From the NCBI RefSeq assembly GCF_000002875.2, contig NC_009415.2, forward strand, positions 754,001 to 818,000: 64,000 nucleotides of DNA. The letters are read 5' to 3'. The position numbers were made by a program, and so were the translations under genes. A model generated the notes under the pieces. The model ran no database searches. It was not told where the DNA came from and saw only the letters and a list, made by a program, of their open reading frames with translations. The stretch comes from Leishmania infantum JPCM5. Its lineage: Eukaryota; Euglenozoa; Kinetoplastea; Trypanosomatida; Trypanosomatidae. Positions 1 to 9,269 of this stretch are shown piece after piece (position 1 is the first letter of the stretch; the number at the start of each line of letters is the position of its first letter).

Positions 1-34
1 CAAACAAAGACCTGACCGAACAAGATCGCTAGCT

Positions 35-595
35 TCACGTCGCAAACGGGAAGCGCGTCTGCCAACGCTGGTTGTATATCCCTAACCCTGTGATGGCTCT
101 CGATATGCCTCGCCGCTCCTGCTCCAAGAGACGAGTCTTGGTTGGCAGGCCCTGTGACCGACGCTCGTTGTTCATGCTCTTGGCGTCCTCGCGCGCAAGC
201 GGCATGCCCGTCCGCGGGTTGATGTTCACGGGCATATACTTGTAATACTGGTACGGCTGTTGCTTTCCCCAGGTCCAGGTCGGCTCTAGCCAAATTTCCC
301 GCTGATTGTGCTCCTTAGGATGTGCTGCACAGCGCACGACGAGTGTATCCTGAATCCAATGAAAGCGGCAGAACTCGCAATGAAGTTTAAGCTTGTCGCG
401 TGGCACCAGGCCAGGGTGCTTGTCCGTAGATCCCTGCAGTTTCTTCATCTGATGCGTCGTCCGCCCATCCAGGTTGTTCGGAGGGAAGAACACCTGCTTA
501 TTCTTTGGACCACACGTGTACCCCAGCGGGAAAAAGCTAAGCACAAGTGCCGTCGCACGCAGCGCCTGCCGCGCAGATGATGTATACTGCAGCAT
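35..595 (-). CDS. MRPL36: putative mitochondrial ribosomal protein bL36m
   Basis: 186-residue protein. The central part carries a bacterial L36-like zinc ribbon: Cys73-x2-Cys76, Cys89, then His92/His96 in a PKEHNQRE stretch that parallels the PKHKQRQ ending of bacterial bL36. bL36 is a tiny (about 37 aa) zinc-binding protein of the large ribosomal subunit; here it is embedded in a protein with about 70 extra residues before and 85 after, the kind of expansion usual for trypanosomatid mitoribosomal proteins. The N-terminus (MLQYTSSARQALRATAL) is amphipathic, basic and Ser/Ala-rich, fitting mitochondrial import. I chose the ATG at 595; the frame stays open to 637 but only offers GTG there. One residue is inserted between Cys89 and the usual final His, so which His binds zinc is uncertain. 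The family call is motif-based. Confidence 0.7.
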   Translation of the reverse strand: MLQYTSSARQALRATALVLSFFPLGYTCGPKNKQVFFPPNNLDGRTTHQMKKLQGSTDKHPGLVPRDKLKLHCEFCRFHWIQDTLVVRCAAHPKEHNQREIWLEPTWTWGKQQPYQYYKYMPVNINPRTGMPLAREDAKSMNNERRSQGLPTKTRLLEQERRGISRAITGLGIYNQRWQTRFPFAT

Positions 596-1581
596 TAGCT
601 CGCGATTGCTTGACACGCGCCCTGTGCTCTGAAACACCGCACGCCGTCAGCAGAGCACGAGCCGCTGTCCCATATGTGTGCATGTATGTATGTGTGTAAT
701 AGAAGCAGTGATGAGGCGAGAAGCGAGTGATAAGCTGTCAGAGAGAATTGTTGAGGAAGCTCTTTTCCACCCGCCTTTACTCGGCAAGGGAGCGAAATCA
801 GGCATTCACTCGAGGTATCGGTGGGCCTCTCGCCAAACCAGACAGGGTGTCAACAAGCTGCGGGGGGCTTGAGCATGAACAAAGAAACGCACAAAACCAG
901 AGGAACCAATCTTGTGTGTCATCGCTCATGATTCCTCGGGTCGCTACTGCAGGAGTTGAGATGGGCCCTGCCCTTTGACCGTCTTGATCTGTATGTTGTT
1001 TCGGTCGATACACCCACAAAGAAAAGCTCAAAGAGGTTTGCCGCATCCATCGCCTTTTCCACGAGGATGTTTAGAACGAAAAAAAAAAGAGAACAGGAAA
1101 AAGCAGCAAAAAGAGAAATGAGTGCCTTTCCGAGACAAAAAGTCCAAGGCACCGGGAAAGAAAAGAGGCAAAACAGAGAGAGAACAAACGAAAAGGAGGA
1201 AGGACGGGAGTCATGGACATATGCGTTCAATCCAAACTACTGAAATGATTATGTACGGCACTACAACCCTTCTTATGCCAACTATCGCCGTGATCCGGTA
1301 AGTCTCTATCAACTGGCGTCTTCCCCACACTCCCTTGCTAGTGACGAGAAAACAAACTACAATAAAAAAAAAAAACAAAGAAAGCCTGATCCTCACAGAG
1401 GAATACGAACAAAAAAAAAGATCGAGAAGAGCTATCCTCGTATGCCCTTTCTTCTCCGCACTTTAGTTCGGAAGCGTTTGATGTGTGCTGCATGTGCGTC
1501 ACTTACTCCCTAGTCTGCATAAAAGGCAATCATGAAGGAGACCCAGTAATAATAGGAAAATGCTTTTTTCAATGTGTTCAT
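596..1581. other. intergenic, no gene seen
   Basis: Lies between the bL36m start and a SIDER-like repeat. It contains A-rich runs (around 1078-1100, 1365-1380 and 1410-1420) and no frame with coding-like composition on either strand. It should hold the 5' leader and splice acceptor of bL36m and part of the 3' UTR of the LRR gene. Confidence 0.6.
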
Positions 1582-2098
1582 TTTTCCATAATAAATAGGG
1601 TGGCATCCACTCCGCAAGGACTGCCACAGGCCCGATCGCGTGGCGCAAAGCAGCGCTAGAAACGCCCAAAAGCAACGCTGGCCCAGCCACCACAGCACGG
1701 CCCCTGCCCCAAGCCCCGCCCACCCACCCGCTTCCCAGCCGCTCGCAAAATGCGGGTTGCCACCTGGCGCGCCCCCGGGGTGGCCCAGGCTCCCCACCAG
1801 TGGGCAGCGAGGGGCGGCTGAGGTACGCTGGCGTCACGCTGACACCCTGCCCATCACATGGGTGGCGCAAACGTGTCCACTGTCGAAGATCTCTCCCACA
1901 CAACGCCATCCGCGGCCTCACTGCCGGCATCAGTGGGGGCATGCGTTGCTCCGACCCCCCTCTGCGTAGGTAGGTGCCTGACCTGCTACGGCCAGAAGCG
2001 GTGCAGCATCGGCAGGGGATAGAGGGGCGGCTCGGCTCCCTCCCCCACACAAATGCACAGAGTGGGTGTGCACTGGACCCTGAGATGCCATGCGCTGA
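1582..2098 (-). mobile_element. SIDER-like dispersed repeat, copy A
   Basis: Dispersed repeat of about 0.5 kb. It matches positions 11925-12430 with one clear mismatch (2037 T versus 12380 C) up to about 2087, where the two diverge. Its high-coordinate half also matches the copies at 44928-45496 and 63432-64000. Read on the minus strand (the direction of the genes) it ends at the low-coordinate side in a short A-rich stretch (tattatggaaaaat). Length, gene-sense orientation, location in a 3' UTR-like position and lack of any long coding frame fit the Leishmania SIDER2 family of degenerate ingi/L1Tc-related retroposons, which are linked to post-transcriptional control. The family name is from memory, not from a database match. 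Open frames inside it (for example 1640-1969) are not genes. Confidence 0.65.
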
Positions 2099-2210
2099 GG
2101 TGTCCCCTTGCCGTCAGGGTAATAGAATGAAAGTCACAGAAATCGAAAAAAATCACAGGTGGCCGATTTGATGCGTGCACGGCGGCTACGTGTCAGAGTC
2201 TCTCACGTCA

Positions 2211-4646
2211 CTATTTCAGCAAGGTCACGTCCTTCGCCATGCGCTGCGCCGCATCATTCATCACGCGACAACCGGGAAGGTGGCGCTTGACGTAGGCAAC
2301 CTCATCATACGGCACCTCGGTGAACTTGACGTTGAGCTTCAGTAACTTGCGGCAGTTGGTTAAACGCTGAATGCCGCTTTGTAGCTTTGTGTACGAGAGG
2401 TTCAGCTTGACGAGGCAGCAGGCCCTCTCGAGACCGACGAGGCCCTCCGAGGTCACTGGGCACGATTGGGCATGCAGCTCCTCAAGATGGGAGCACTGTC
2501 CAAGCTGTCCAAGCTGAGTTATGGCAGTGAACGACATCGACACCACTCTGAGGGACTGCACTTGCCCAATACCTTGAAACCCATCATCGTCGACGGCCGT
2601 GTTGGAAAGGTTCAAGATTTCCAAGCTCTGGCAAGCCGACAAGCTCCGTATTGACGACACAGGCGTCTCAGCGATGTCGAGGCGGCGAAGCTGCCGAAGT
2701 GCCCCTATTCCGTCGAGGGATCTCACTGAAGACCTGTACAAGATTAGAGCCTGTATTTTCGTGCAACTCAGGAGAGGGCTGATGTCTGTCACCGCGGTCT
2801 CGGCAAGATCAACCTCTTGCAGCGACCTGGCCTCGCACAGCCCAGCAATACCCTCCGAAGTTACCTTGGACGACCACACGTTGAGCAGCCGCAGCTCCTT
2901 GCACATACCCAAATTGTTGATATCGGAGACGTCGCAGTGCGTCAACGTCACATCTGTCAGCGCCGACGCCTTTGTCACACCGAAGAAGGCGCTCTTCTCA
3001 TTCACGTGACTGAACTTGACCTCGAGCTGCTCAAGGGACTCGCTTTTCAAAATCAGCTCCAGCGAGGCCACGTCCGTCTTCGACAGCAGAAGAATGCGCA
3101 GCTTCGGAAGTCGCTCGAGACCGGCGATCCCGGCCTGATCGACAAACGAGCCTTGTAGGTCAAGTCTCCACAGATTGTGGCAGTGCTGTAACTCCGTGAC
3201 GCTGGTGACACGGGTGTGTGCCAACGACAAATCTTGCAATGTTTGAAGTCTCCCAAACCCTTCCAAGCCGGCAGAGTCCACCAAGGTGCTCTGCAGCGAG
3301 AGTGTCTTTAGGGAGTGGGATTCTGCCAGAAAGGAGACGTCACGAATGTTGTTGTTGTTCAGCATCAAGTGCTCGAGAGTCAGCAGACGTGACAGGCCAG
3401 CGATGCCCTCGCTCGTCACATGGGTCTTGGCGAGATTCAAGTAGATGAGGCTCTGGCTCTGCCCCAAGAAGTTGACGTCGCTCACGAGCGTGGAGGATAA
3501 ATCAAGTCGGGTCAGGTAGGGCAGCGTTTGAAGCCCGTCTATCCCATCTGAGTCGACCTGTGCATTTGAGAGCTGAATGATCCGTAGCCCTTTGCCAGCC
3601 GCGAGGGCCTGGACGTTGGTGATGCGCGTCCTCGAAAGGAGCAGCTCCTCCACGCATGGCAACTGAGCGAGGTGTGGTACATCCGCGTCCTTGACGTTGC
3701 AGCCGCTCAAATGCACAGAGCGTAAGAAACAGCATCGAGCGATCCCTGCGCAGTCAAAGTCACCCTTGCAGTTCGTCATGTCCAGCCTGCGCAGTTTCTG
3801 CAGGGAGGCTAGGTCGGAAAGTGGGACCCGATTCGATGGCGGTGGTAGCCGCCCGTTCCCCTGTCCCTCTGCATTGCCAATCGCCACAACAGAGTGAGGG
3901 TGCACTGTCACGTTGCCCAGAACCAGTTCCTCGATTCTAGATGCGAGAGCGAACATCTGAAGCCGCGGCAAGGCTATCCCAGCAATCTCCACCACCCGCA
4001 GGGTAGCAGCGCTGCTGTACAGAAACGACAGAAGCTCGTTCAAGGGCAGCGTGGCTGCCTTGATACTGAGCTTCTCGACCCCGCGCGCGACGGCCAGGCA
4101 CGACAACCACTCTGGCGGTGTAGGGGAGAGAGCTGAGCCGTTGATTTCCACGCACTCGATGCGGCCCAAGGAAAGCAACTCCCCTAGAGAGCAGTTCAGC
4201 CGTGGTATATCGATGGTGCTGACGGTCCCGTTCTTCATCGCCGCAGATGCATGACGGTTTCCCCAGCAGCACACCCGCAAAGGGCACTCCATGTACTGGG
4301 AAAGCTTGGGTGGCGGACGCAGCCGAACAGTTCCTGACAGAGGGGTGGCTTCAGCTACACAGGCGGTGCTCGGTGCGGGTCGAGAAGCACCGGAGCACCT
4401 CAGCAGCCACCAGCGGCACAGTCGCATACCTTGGACGTCGTTGATTTCGCATCGCAGCTGTGGTCGCCTGCCTCGCTGCAAGGAGGAAGGAGCTGCATCC
4501 TTGAACCAATTGAACGAAAGATGTAGCCCATGCGACGACCTCTCCCTTGACCTACGTGCCTGAGGCGAAGAGCTGACCCAGGCTCCGGTTTGGCCGGGAA
4601 GGTGCTCAGAAATAAGCGCCAGTGCGTCCACAGACACGCAACTCAT
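2211..4646 (-). CDS. leucine-rich repeat protein
   Basis: 811-residue protein dominated by leucine-rich repeats from roughly residue 150 to the C-terminus. Units of 22-25 residues have a core like LxxLxLxxTxVxD/S (for example LTRLDLSSTLVSDVNFL and LKTLSLQSTLVDSAGLEGF), often alternating shorter and longer units with a T/S at the ladder position before a Val. This forms a long solenoid, normally a protein-binding surface. I see no kinase, GTPase or F-box domain attached. The frame remains open upstream to 4883, but the extra residues include a UTR-like hydrophobic/basic stretch; the ATG at 4646 starts coding-like sequence (MSCVSVDALALISEHL) and has a pyrimidine tract upstream on the minus strand (about 4675-4715), so I prefer it. 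If the longer frame were used, a hydrophobic segment (FFRLALCLVLFFLS) could act as a signal anchor. Function unknown; LRR character is clear. Confidence 0.85.
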   Translation of the reverse strand: MSCVSVDALALISEHLPGQTGAWVSSSPQARRSRERSSHGLHLSFNWFKDAAPSSLQRGRRPQLRCEINDVQGMRLCRWWLLRCSGASRPAPSTACVAEATPLSGTVRLRPPPKLSQYMECPLRVCCWGNRHASAAMKNGTVSTIDIPRLNCSLGELLSLGRIECVEINGSALSPTPPEWLSCLAVARGVEKLSIKAATLPLNELLSFLYSSAATLRVVEIAGIALPRLQMFALASRIEELVLGNVTVHPHSVVAIGNAEGQGNGRLPPPSNRVPLSDLASLQKLRRLDMTNCKGDFDCAGIARCCFLRSVHLSGCNVKDADVPHLAQLPCVEELLLSRTRITNVQALAAGKGLRIIQLSNAQVDSDGIDGLQTLPYLTRLDLSSTLVSDVNFLGQSQSLIYLNLAKTHVTSEGIAGLSRLLTLEHLMLNNNNIRDVSFLAESHSLKTLSLQSTLVDSAGLEGFGRLQTLQDLSLAHTRVTSVTELQHCHNLWRLDLQGSFVDQAGIAGLERLPKLRILLLSKTDVASLELILKSESLEQLEVKFSHVNEKSAFFGVTKASALTDVTLTHCDVSDINNLGMCKELRLLNVWSSKVTSEGIAGLCEARSLQEVDLAETAVTDISPLLSCTKIQALILYRSSVRSLDGIGALRQLRRLDIAETPVSSIRSLSACQSLEILNLSNTAVDDDGFQGIGQVQSLRVVSMSFTAITQLGQLGQCSHLEELHAQSCPVTSEGLVGLERACCLVKLNLSYTKLQSGIQRLTNCRKLLKLNVKFTEVPYDEVAYVKRHLPGCRVMNDAAQRMAKDVTLLK

Positions 4647-4916
4647 GGACAAAGCGCCAGCCTTCGATAATAAAAGCGGAAGTCCGCGGGGAGGGCAGGA
4701 AAAAGAGAGCAAGGAAGAACAGCGAGAGAGGTTGGGGTGTAGAGAGCAAATGTGGTGCCTGTCGTCAATGCAGGAAAGAAAGAATAGCACGAGACACAGT
4801 GCGAGACGAAAAAAGCGCCTCTTAGCTACCGAGTACACAGCTTCAACGCGGAAGCTGCTTTCCGCTGTGTTAACTCTCTTCAACGTCGTTAGGGAGGCTT
4901 ACAAGTTCACGCAGCT

Positions 4917-5732
4917 TCACTGCCCTGCCATCCGAAACAGATCGACGTGCTCCTGCTCACAATCGTGTACGTCACCGGCGATGACGAGCGAGTGCAACGG
5001 CGCGCCAAAGTCGACACTGAGCAAGTCCTTCATCGTCCCCGCTACCACTTGCTGCGATTCGGAGCCGACGCGCGCTAAACCCACCGCGAAAGTCGAGCCA
5101 TCAGCGGCCACAGCGCCACCCTGCTTGTAGCCCTCCACCTCCAGGATCTGCTCAACGGCCTGCCTGATCGTCATGTAGCGCGGCGGCTCGTAGATCTTGC
5201 GCCCACGCGCAAGATTCTCGTCAGAGATCTCCTTTACCTTGATGTCGAGGAGCACCAGAGTGTGGATGCCGGCAGCTCTGTTGCTCCGTAGGCGCTCGTA
5301 CCAGGAGTCTGGGCGCCACGTCTCTGTCCAGAAGCACAGAGATATCACTTGTCCAAACCGGTAGAGCTGCAGGCCACAACAACCCACAGCGTTAATGATT
5401 GAGGCATTGTGTACGACTTTGCTCTCGATCCCCTGCCGGTTGCAGCGCACAATCAGATCCGAATGCGTTGTCGCGCCGAAAACGTCGCCGACGACAAGAA
5501 GAACTACCTTCTTGACCTTCGCGTCGTCCAGGACAGCCCCACTCTCCACCATCTCTCTGTCCGCAAGAATAACTGGCTTGCCGTAGATGCCGGCCAGCTC
5601 CTCTGCATTGCTGTTGATGAGGAAAGAGGTGTAGGCTTCTAGAAAAACGACATCCGCCTCCTTGACGGCGTTCATACCCTTCACGGTGACGTCGGACGCA
5701 TCGCCAAGGCCAACCCCGACCAAGGTGAACAT
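4917..5732 (-). CDS. DPH5: diphthine methyl ester synthase DPH5
   Basis: 271 residues, the normal eukaryotic DPH5 length. It belongs to the tetrapyrrole-methylase fold and uses S-adenosylmethionine to methylate the modified histidine of elongation factor 2, a middle step of diphthamide synthesis in the cytosol. Visible family features: the N-terminal SAM loop GVGLGDASDVTVKG (residues 6-19), EAYTSFL (32-38), the GDxFGATTH segment (82-90), SKVVHNASIINAVGCCGLQLYRFGQ, and the ETWRPDSWYERL / LVLLDIKVKE stretch. In the eukaryotic motif as I recall it, GDPFGATTH, the Pro is replaced by Val here. The ATG at 5732 sits directly before the first beta strand (FTLVGVGL), so the start is well supported. 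Confidence 0.93.
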   Translation of the reverse strand: MFTLVGVGLGDASDVTVKGMNAVKEADVVFLEAYTSFLINSNAEELAGIYGKPVILADREMVESGAVLDDAKVKKVVLLVVGDVFGATTHSDLIVRCNRQGIESKVVHNASIINAVGCCGLQLYRFGQVISLCFWTETWRPDSWYERLRSNRAAGIHTLVLLDIKVKEISDENLARGRKIYEPPRYMTIRQAVEQILEVEGYKQGGAVAADGSTFAVGLARVGSESQQVVAGTMKDLLSVDFGAPLHSLVIAGDVHDCEQEHVDLFRMAGQ

Positions 5733-6000
5733 CTGCAGCGAATGTAATGGCAGAGCTCTGCGAGTGCAAGCCTCATTTCAATTGACGTGGGACAGTGAAA
5801 GAGTAGAATTAAAAGTAGGCTCTCAAGAGCGCAGACACACGGGTCTCAAACACCCGATAGCAGGGCAAGGAACACAAAGGCCTCTCTCGCACACAAAGTT
5901 GTTTTCATGTTCACGTGATGGCGGCACTGGGGGTCTGCCGCTTAAGCACTCGGCGTCGTTTACTATTGCAGCCCTAAGTTCAAACATGAATCGATAGCAC

Positions 6001-6540
6001 TCACCAATACTTGCTGTCAGAGAGAAACGGAGCTAGCGCGAACACCAGTCCGTGCTCATAAGCTGCTGCGCGGCCAAGGCGGCCAGCCGTCAGCACGCCC
6101 ATTGCACCAAGGCCGGAGCGCACATCCTCTTCGCCAGTCAGGTTGTCAATCACCTCCGCTAGCTCTTTCCCTTCGTTGAGAATGGGCCTCATGATCGTTT
6201 CGCTCATCTCAAAACGCGCAGAAGATCCGATCCCGCACTTGCCCGTCTTCCGCTCCAGAACGACCATCCATCCGCACTCGAACCAACGACCAGCAATGTG
6301 CTCGATGCCACCTTCCAGCCCGACGCCGTAGTCAGCGTTGGAAATGACCTCTAGGGCTGCCTTGGCTCTGTTTAGAGCACCTCGCTGGGTCTCCTCTGCC
6401 GACATGGGCTGATCACTGACCCCGGAGCTGACGCTGCAAAGACGCACCTCATGGGTCTCATTAGGAAAGCACCTGTTCACAACTGTGACGACGCTCTCTG
6501 CTTTGGCACGATTCGTTGTTCCGATTGCCCAGACAGTCAT
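6001..6540 (-). CDS. DUF84/YjjX-type non-canonical purine NTP phosphatase
   Basis: 179 residues, matching the 170-180 aa size of the YjjX/DUF84 family of inosine/xanthosine triphosphatases, which hydrolyse ITP and XTP and keep deaminated purines out of nucleic acids. Family signatures visible: N-terminal AIGTTNRAKAESV (the TxNxxK nucleotide-binding motif, residues 5-17), SGVSDQPMSAEETQRGALNRA (residues 39-59), the GVGLEGGIE loop (72-80), and the C-terminal GAMGVLTAGRLGRAAAYEHGLVFALAPF. The ATG at 6540 is immediately before the first strand, so there is no room for a targeting peptide; a cytosolic protein is likely. It is distinct from the HAM1/ITPA family, which has a SxNxxK motif but a different body. 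Confidence 0.85.
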   Translation of the reverse strand: MTVWAIGTTNRAKAESVVTVVNRCFPNETHEVRLCSVSSGVSDQPMSAEETQRGALNRAKAALEVISNADYGVGLEGGIEHIAGRWFECGWMVVLERKTGKCGIGSSARFEMSETIMRPILNEGKELAEVIDNLTGEEDVRSGLGAMGVLTAGRLGRAAAYEHGLVFALAPFLSDSKYW

Positions 6541-6892
6541 GGCCTTGCTCTGATCAGGTGGTTCTTAGCTGCCCGTCGCTGTGTAGCGACGAAGCAAAAC
6601 AGTGAGAAAAAGGGAAGTGTAAAATGATTCAAGGGACCAAAACGAGAGTGAGTAGCAGCATCTTTACTAAGCTGACCAGGGGACGCAGCATCCCTTCACG
6701 CAGGAGATTCAACTTCGACCACGTCATTGTTGACGATTCGCCTTCAGAAAGACGACGAGAGGGCTAATTGTGCTAGCAGACGTAAACACGACCGAGCAGA
6801 GACTCAGAAAAACAAACGAAGAGTGAACAGCGCACGTACGTGCTTTGAAAATATCAAAAAAAAAACTGCTGCGCTAAGTCGTCGATCGTAAT
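6541..6892. other. intergenic, no gene seen
   Basis: Spacer between the thiolase stop and the NTPase start, with no coding frame. It contains a short A-run (around 6856-6865) just after the thiolase stop. Confidence 0.6.
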
Positions 6893-8215
6893 CTACTTAC
6901 TGGCAGTGTGCTCTAGAATAGCAACGCCGCCGAGACCGCCAGCAGCGCAAATGCTCACAAGGCCATGGCGCTTGCCGGACCGTCGCAGCTCATTGGCAAG
7001 CGAGGTCACAATCCGACCACCAGTTGCAGCGAACGGGTGACCCAGTGCCAGGGACCCGCCATTCACGTTCAGCTTCGACAAGTCGATGTCTTCCGTTAGA
7101 ACAGGTTTGGCGCCGTTAGCGTACCGGTCAAAGAACTCCTGCGACTTCAGGCACTTGATCGTCGCGAGCACCTGAGCCGCAAAGGCTTCGTGGATCTCGT
7201 AGAGATCGATGTCCTTCGGCGTCAGGCCCGCCTTCTTCAGCGCTGGGCCCCAGCCCAGAACAGGTGCGAGAAGGAGCTGCGGATAAGGATCAATTCCGGA
7301 GAAGTACCAGCTCTTGACACAAACATCGGTCGGGTATCCAAGCTTCTTCGCCTTCTCCTCAGACATGACGAGCATCGCGCTACCTCCATCTGTCAAGGTG
7401 CTTGACGTGGCAGCCGTGATGGTTCCTCCCTCCTTTCGAAAAACGGGCTTGAGGCTTGGCATTTTGGCTTTCATTTTCTCAGTGTCGCGCTGCATAACGT
7501 CGTCGCAGGTCACCTCGGTCTTCTTACCTTTCTTATCAATCGTGACAGGGACAATTTCCTCTTTGAAGTACCCCGCCTTTTCAGCCCGGGCGGCATTAGC
7601 GTGCGAAGCCACCGCCAGAGCCTCCTGGTCGTCGCGCGAGATGCTGTTGAGCTCCGCAATGAGATCCCCGTGCCACCCCATGGTCTTTCCAGTGCTCCGC
7701 TCTGTCAGCGCAATGCCGCCCGGAAACCACTTGAACGGATTGTAGCCCGCTTCCTTGAAGAAGCCCATGACGCCCTTCCTCTGGGCCATCATCAGCCCGT
7801 ACGTCACGGAGCGTGGCAGTGGGACCTCTGTATTGCTCACACTGTCGCTCCCACCGGCAATAACGACATCAGCATGCCCACCCTCGATCAGCATGCATGC
7901 CTGCGAGAGCGAGCTAAGTCCACTCGCGCATGCCATGCTTGTGAGATTGCCGATGATCTTCTTCGGCATGTTCAGATCAATCACTATCTCGCGCGCGCAG
8001 TTGTGAGCGCTTCCTTGAAGCACCACGTTGCCCCACACAATGTGGTCAATGTCTCTGGGATCCAGCGACGTCTTGTTGAGGAGACCGGCTACGGATGCAC
8101 TCGCCAGCTCCAGCGTGTCTGCCTTCATCAGAGCCCCAAAGGACTTGACAAACGGCGTCCTCGCCCCGGTGACGAGGACCGCTCGTTGACGCAAAATATG
8201 GCGAGTCGAGTGCAT
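6893..8215 (-). CDS. thiolase, trifunctional-enzyme beta-subunit type
   Basis: 440-residue acetyl-CoA acyltransferase. Thiolases cleave 3-ketoacyl-CoA in beta-oxidation or run the reverse condensation. All catalytic elements are present: nucleophile Cys96 in MACASG, His342 in HEAF, His393 in GGSLALGHPFAATGG, and the acid/base Cys423 in ICAAGGLGG. The CAAGG ending (rather than CGGG), GGTITAATSSTLTDGGSAML and the LDPRDIDHIVWGNV stretch resemble HADHB, the mitochondrial trifunctional protein beta subunit, more than biosynthetic or SCP2 thiolases. The N-terminus (MHSTRHILRQRAVLV) is short and basic, compatible with mitochondrial import. A pyrimidine tract ending in AG lies directly upstream of the ATG on the minus strand (about 8216-8235). 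No hydratase/dehydrogenase alpha-subunit partner is in this window. Confidence 0.93.
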   Translation of the reverse strand: MHSTRHILRQRAVLVTGARTPFVKSFGALMKADTLELASASVAGLLNKTSLDPRDIDHIVWGNVVLQGSAHNCAREIVIDLNMPKKIIGNLTSMACASGLSSLSQACMLIEGGHADVVIAGGSDSVSNTEVPLPRSVTYGLMMAQRKGVMGFFKEAGYNPFKWFPGGIALTERSTGKTMGWHGDLIAELNSISRDDQEALAVASHANAARAEKAGYFKEEIVPVTIDKKGKKTEVTCDDVMQRDTEKMKAKMPSLKPVFRKEGGTITAATSSTLTDGGSAMLVMSEEKAKKLGYPTDVCVKSWYFSGIDPYPQLLLAPVLGWGPALKKAGLTPKDIDLYEIHEAFAAQVLATIKCLKSQEFFDRYANGAKPVLTEDIDLSKLNVNGGSLALGHPFAATGGRIVTSLANELRRSGKRHGLVSICAAGGLGGVAILEHTASK

Positions 8216-9269
8216 ACTTGACAGAGAGAAGAGATTGCAGTTTTGTCTGCTGAGTGATCTGGAGACTGGTCAAAAATCAAAGATAGAGCAGAGGATGGGT
8301 AACATATTAGGTAAAGCCTTTGCAGTCAACTGTCAAAGCAGGATGACGCAGAGCAAGTAGGAGGACGTGCGCCATGTGGATAGATTGTGAACAGCTCTTG
8401 TGTGCTGCGCAGCGTTCCCCTGAGGCCGCAGTCGTGTATCAAGCACCAAAGCAGAGTCCGAGCAGCACAGCGCCCTCCCTGTGGCAGCGCATGATTCACA
8501 GGCACAAATCAAAGCTTCGACAACAGCTCTTGTGCCAAATGGAATTTGTTCGATAAAATGGTAAAGACTGTGAATCTCCAGCAGTCTGCGCGGGTCATGC
8601 ATGAAGGGAACTGAGAAACGCCCTTTACAGCATCTGGCCCTCTTGAAAACGGCCTGCAACAACCCAGCGTCACTACAATCCGCGAGTCAATGCGCCCATA
8701 GCCAGCACCATTCAGACTTGTCGACCCGTGTTTCAGAGGCGCGCACACACACAGCTCTCAGAGCCACAAGCGACGGGGCACCTTCGATCACATGGCACTT
8801 CACGGCCATCCTCGTAATAATGCAAACGCCAAAGTCGCCACATTTTCAGACTCGAAGAGCATATGTTGGATGATTAGCGCAGACGCGGAGGAAGAGCTTC
8901 ACGATCATGCGGTAAGGCTATCCAGTCACAGGCCAAGTGTCACGCGATGTAAGGCAGTTCTACCTGGAAATAAGGGGTTTACAGGACTGTCTGAGTACGT
9001 CGAAAAACAAAGCATCAGCTGCTTCCTGCATGAGCTACTCCTTAGGCGTAAAAATGGTGCACGAATATCTGGCCGTGTTCCTGGTGCGAGAGATTCTGTC
9101 GGTGCAGCACACCATGCCAGCATGGCTAAAGCACGAGACCCCCTAGCACTCATTTGGCAACCAGTGCCCCTCAAACAGTCATCACCGCACTGACGGATCT
9201 GCCCTGTTAGGGGGTTCAGGCACATAGCTTCACCCACAGCGGCCCGCATTCCCCATCTATGCCAGCCAT
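8216..9269. other. intergenic upstream of thiolase, no gene seen
   Basis: Ordinary-looking mixed-composition sequence. Minus-strand open frames at 8333-8662 and 8926-9354 lack coding-like residue composition or any recognisable motif. It presumably holds the thiolase 5' leader and splice acceptor. Confidence 0.5.

Noticed and set aside
1499..2171. Open frames inside the SIDER-like copies (109, 112, 125 and 183 residues)
   Set aside because: They recur in every copy on both strands because the repeat is GC-rich; no retroposon protein motif is present.
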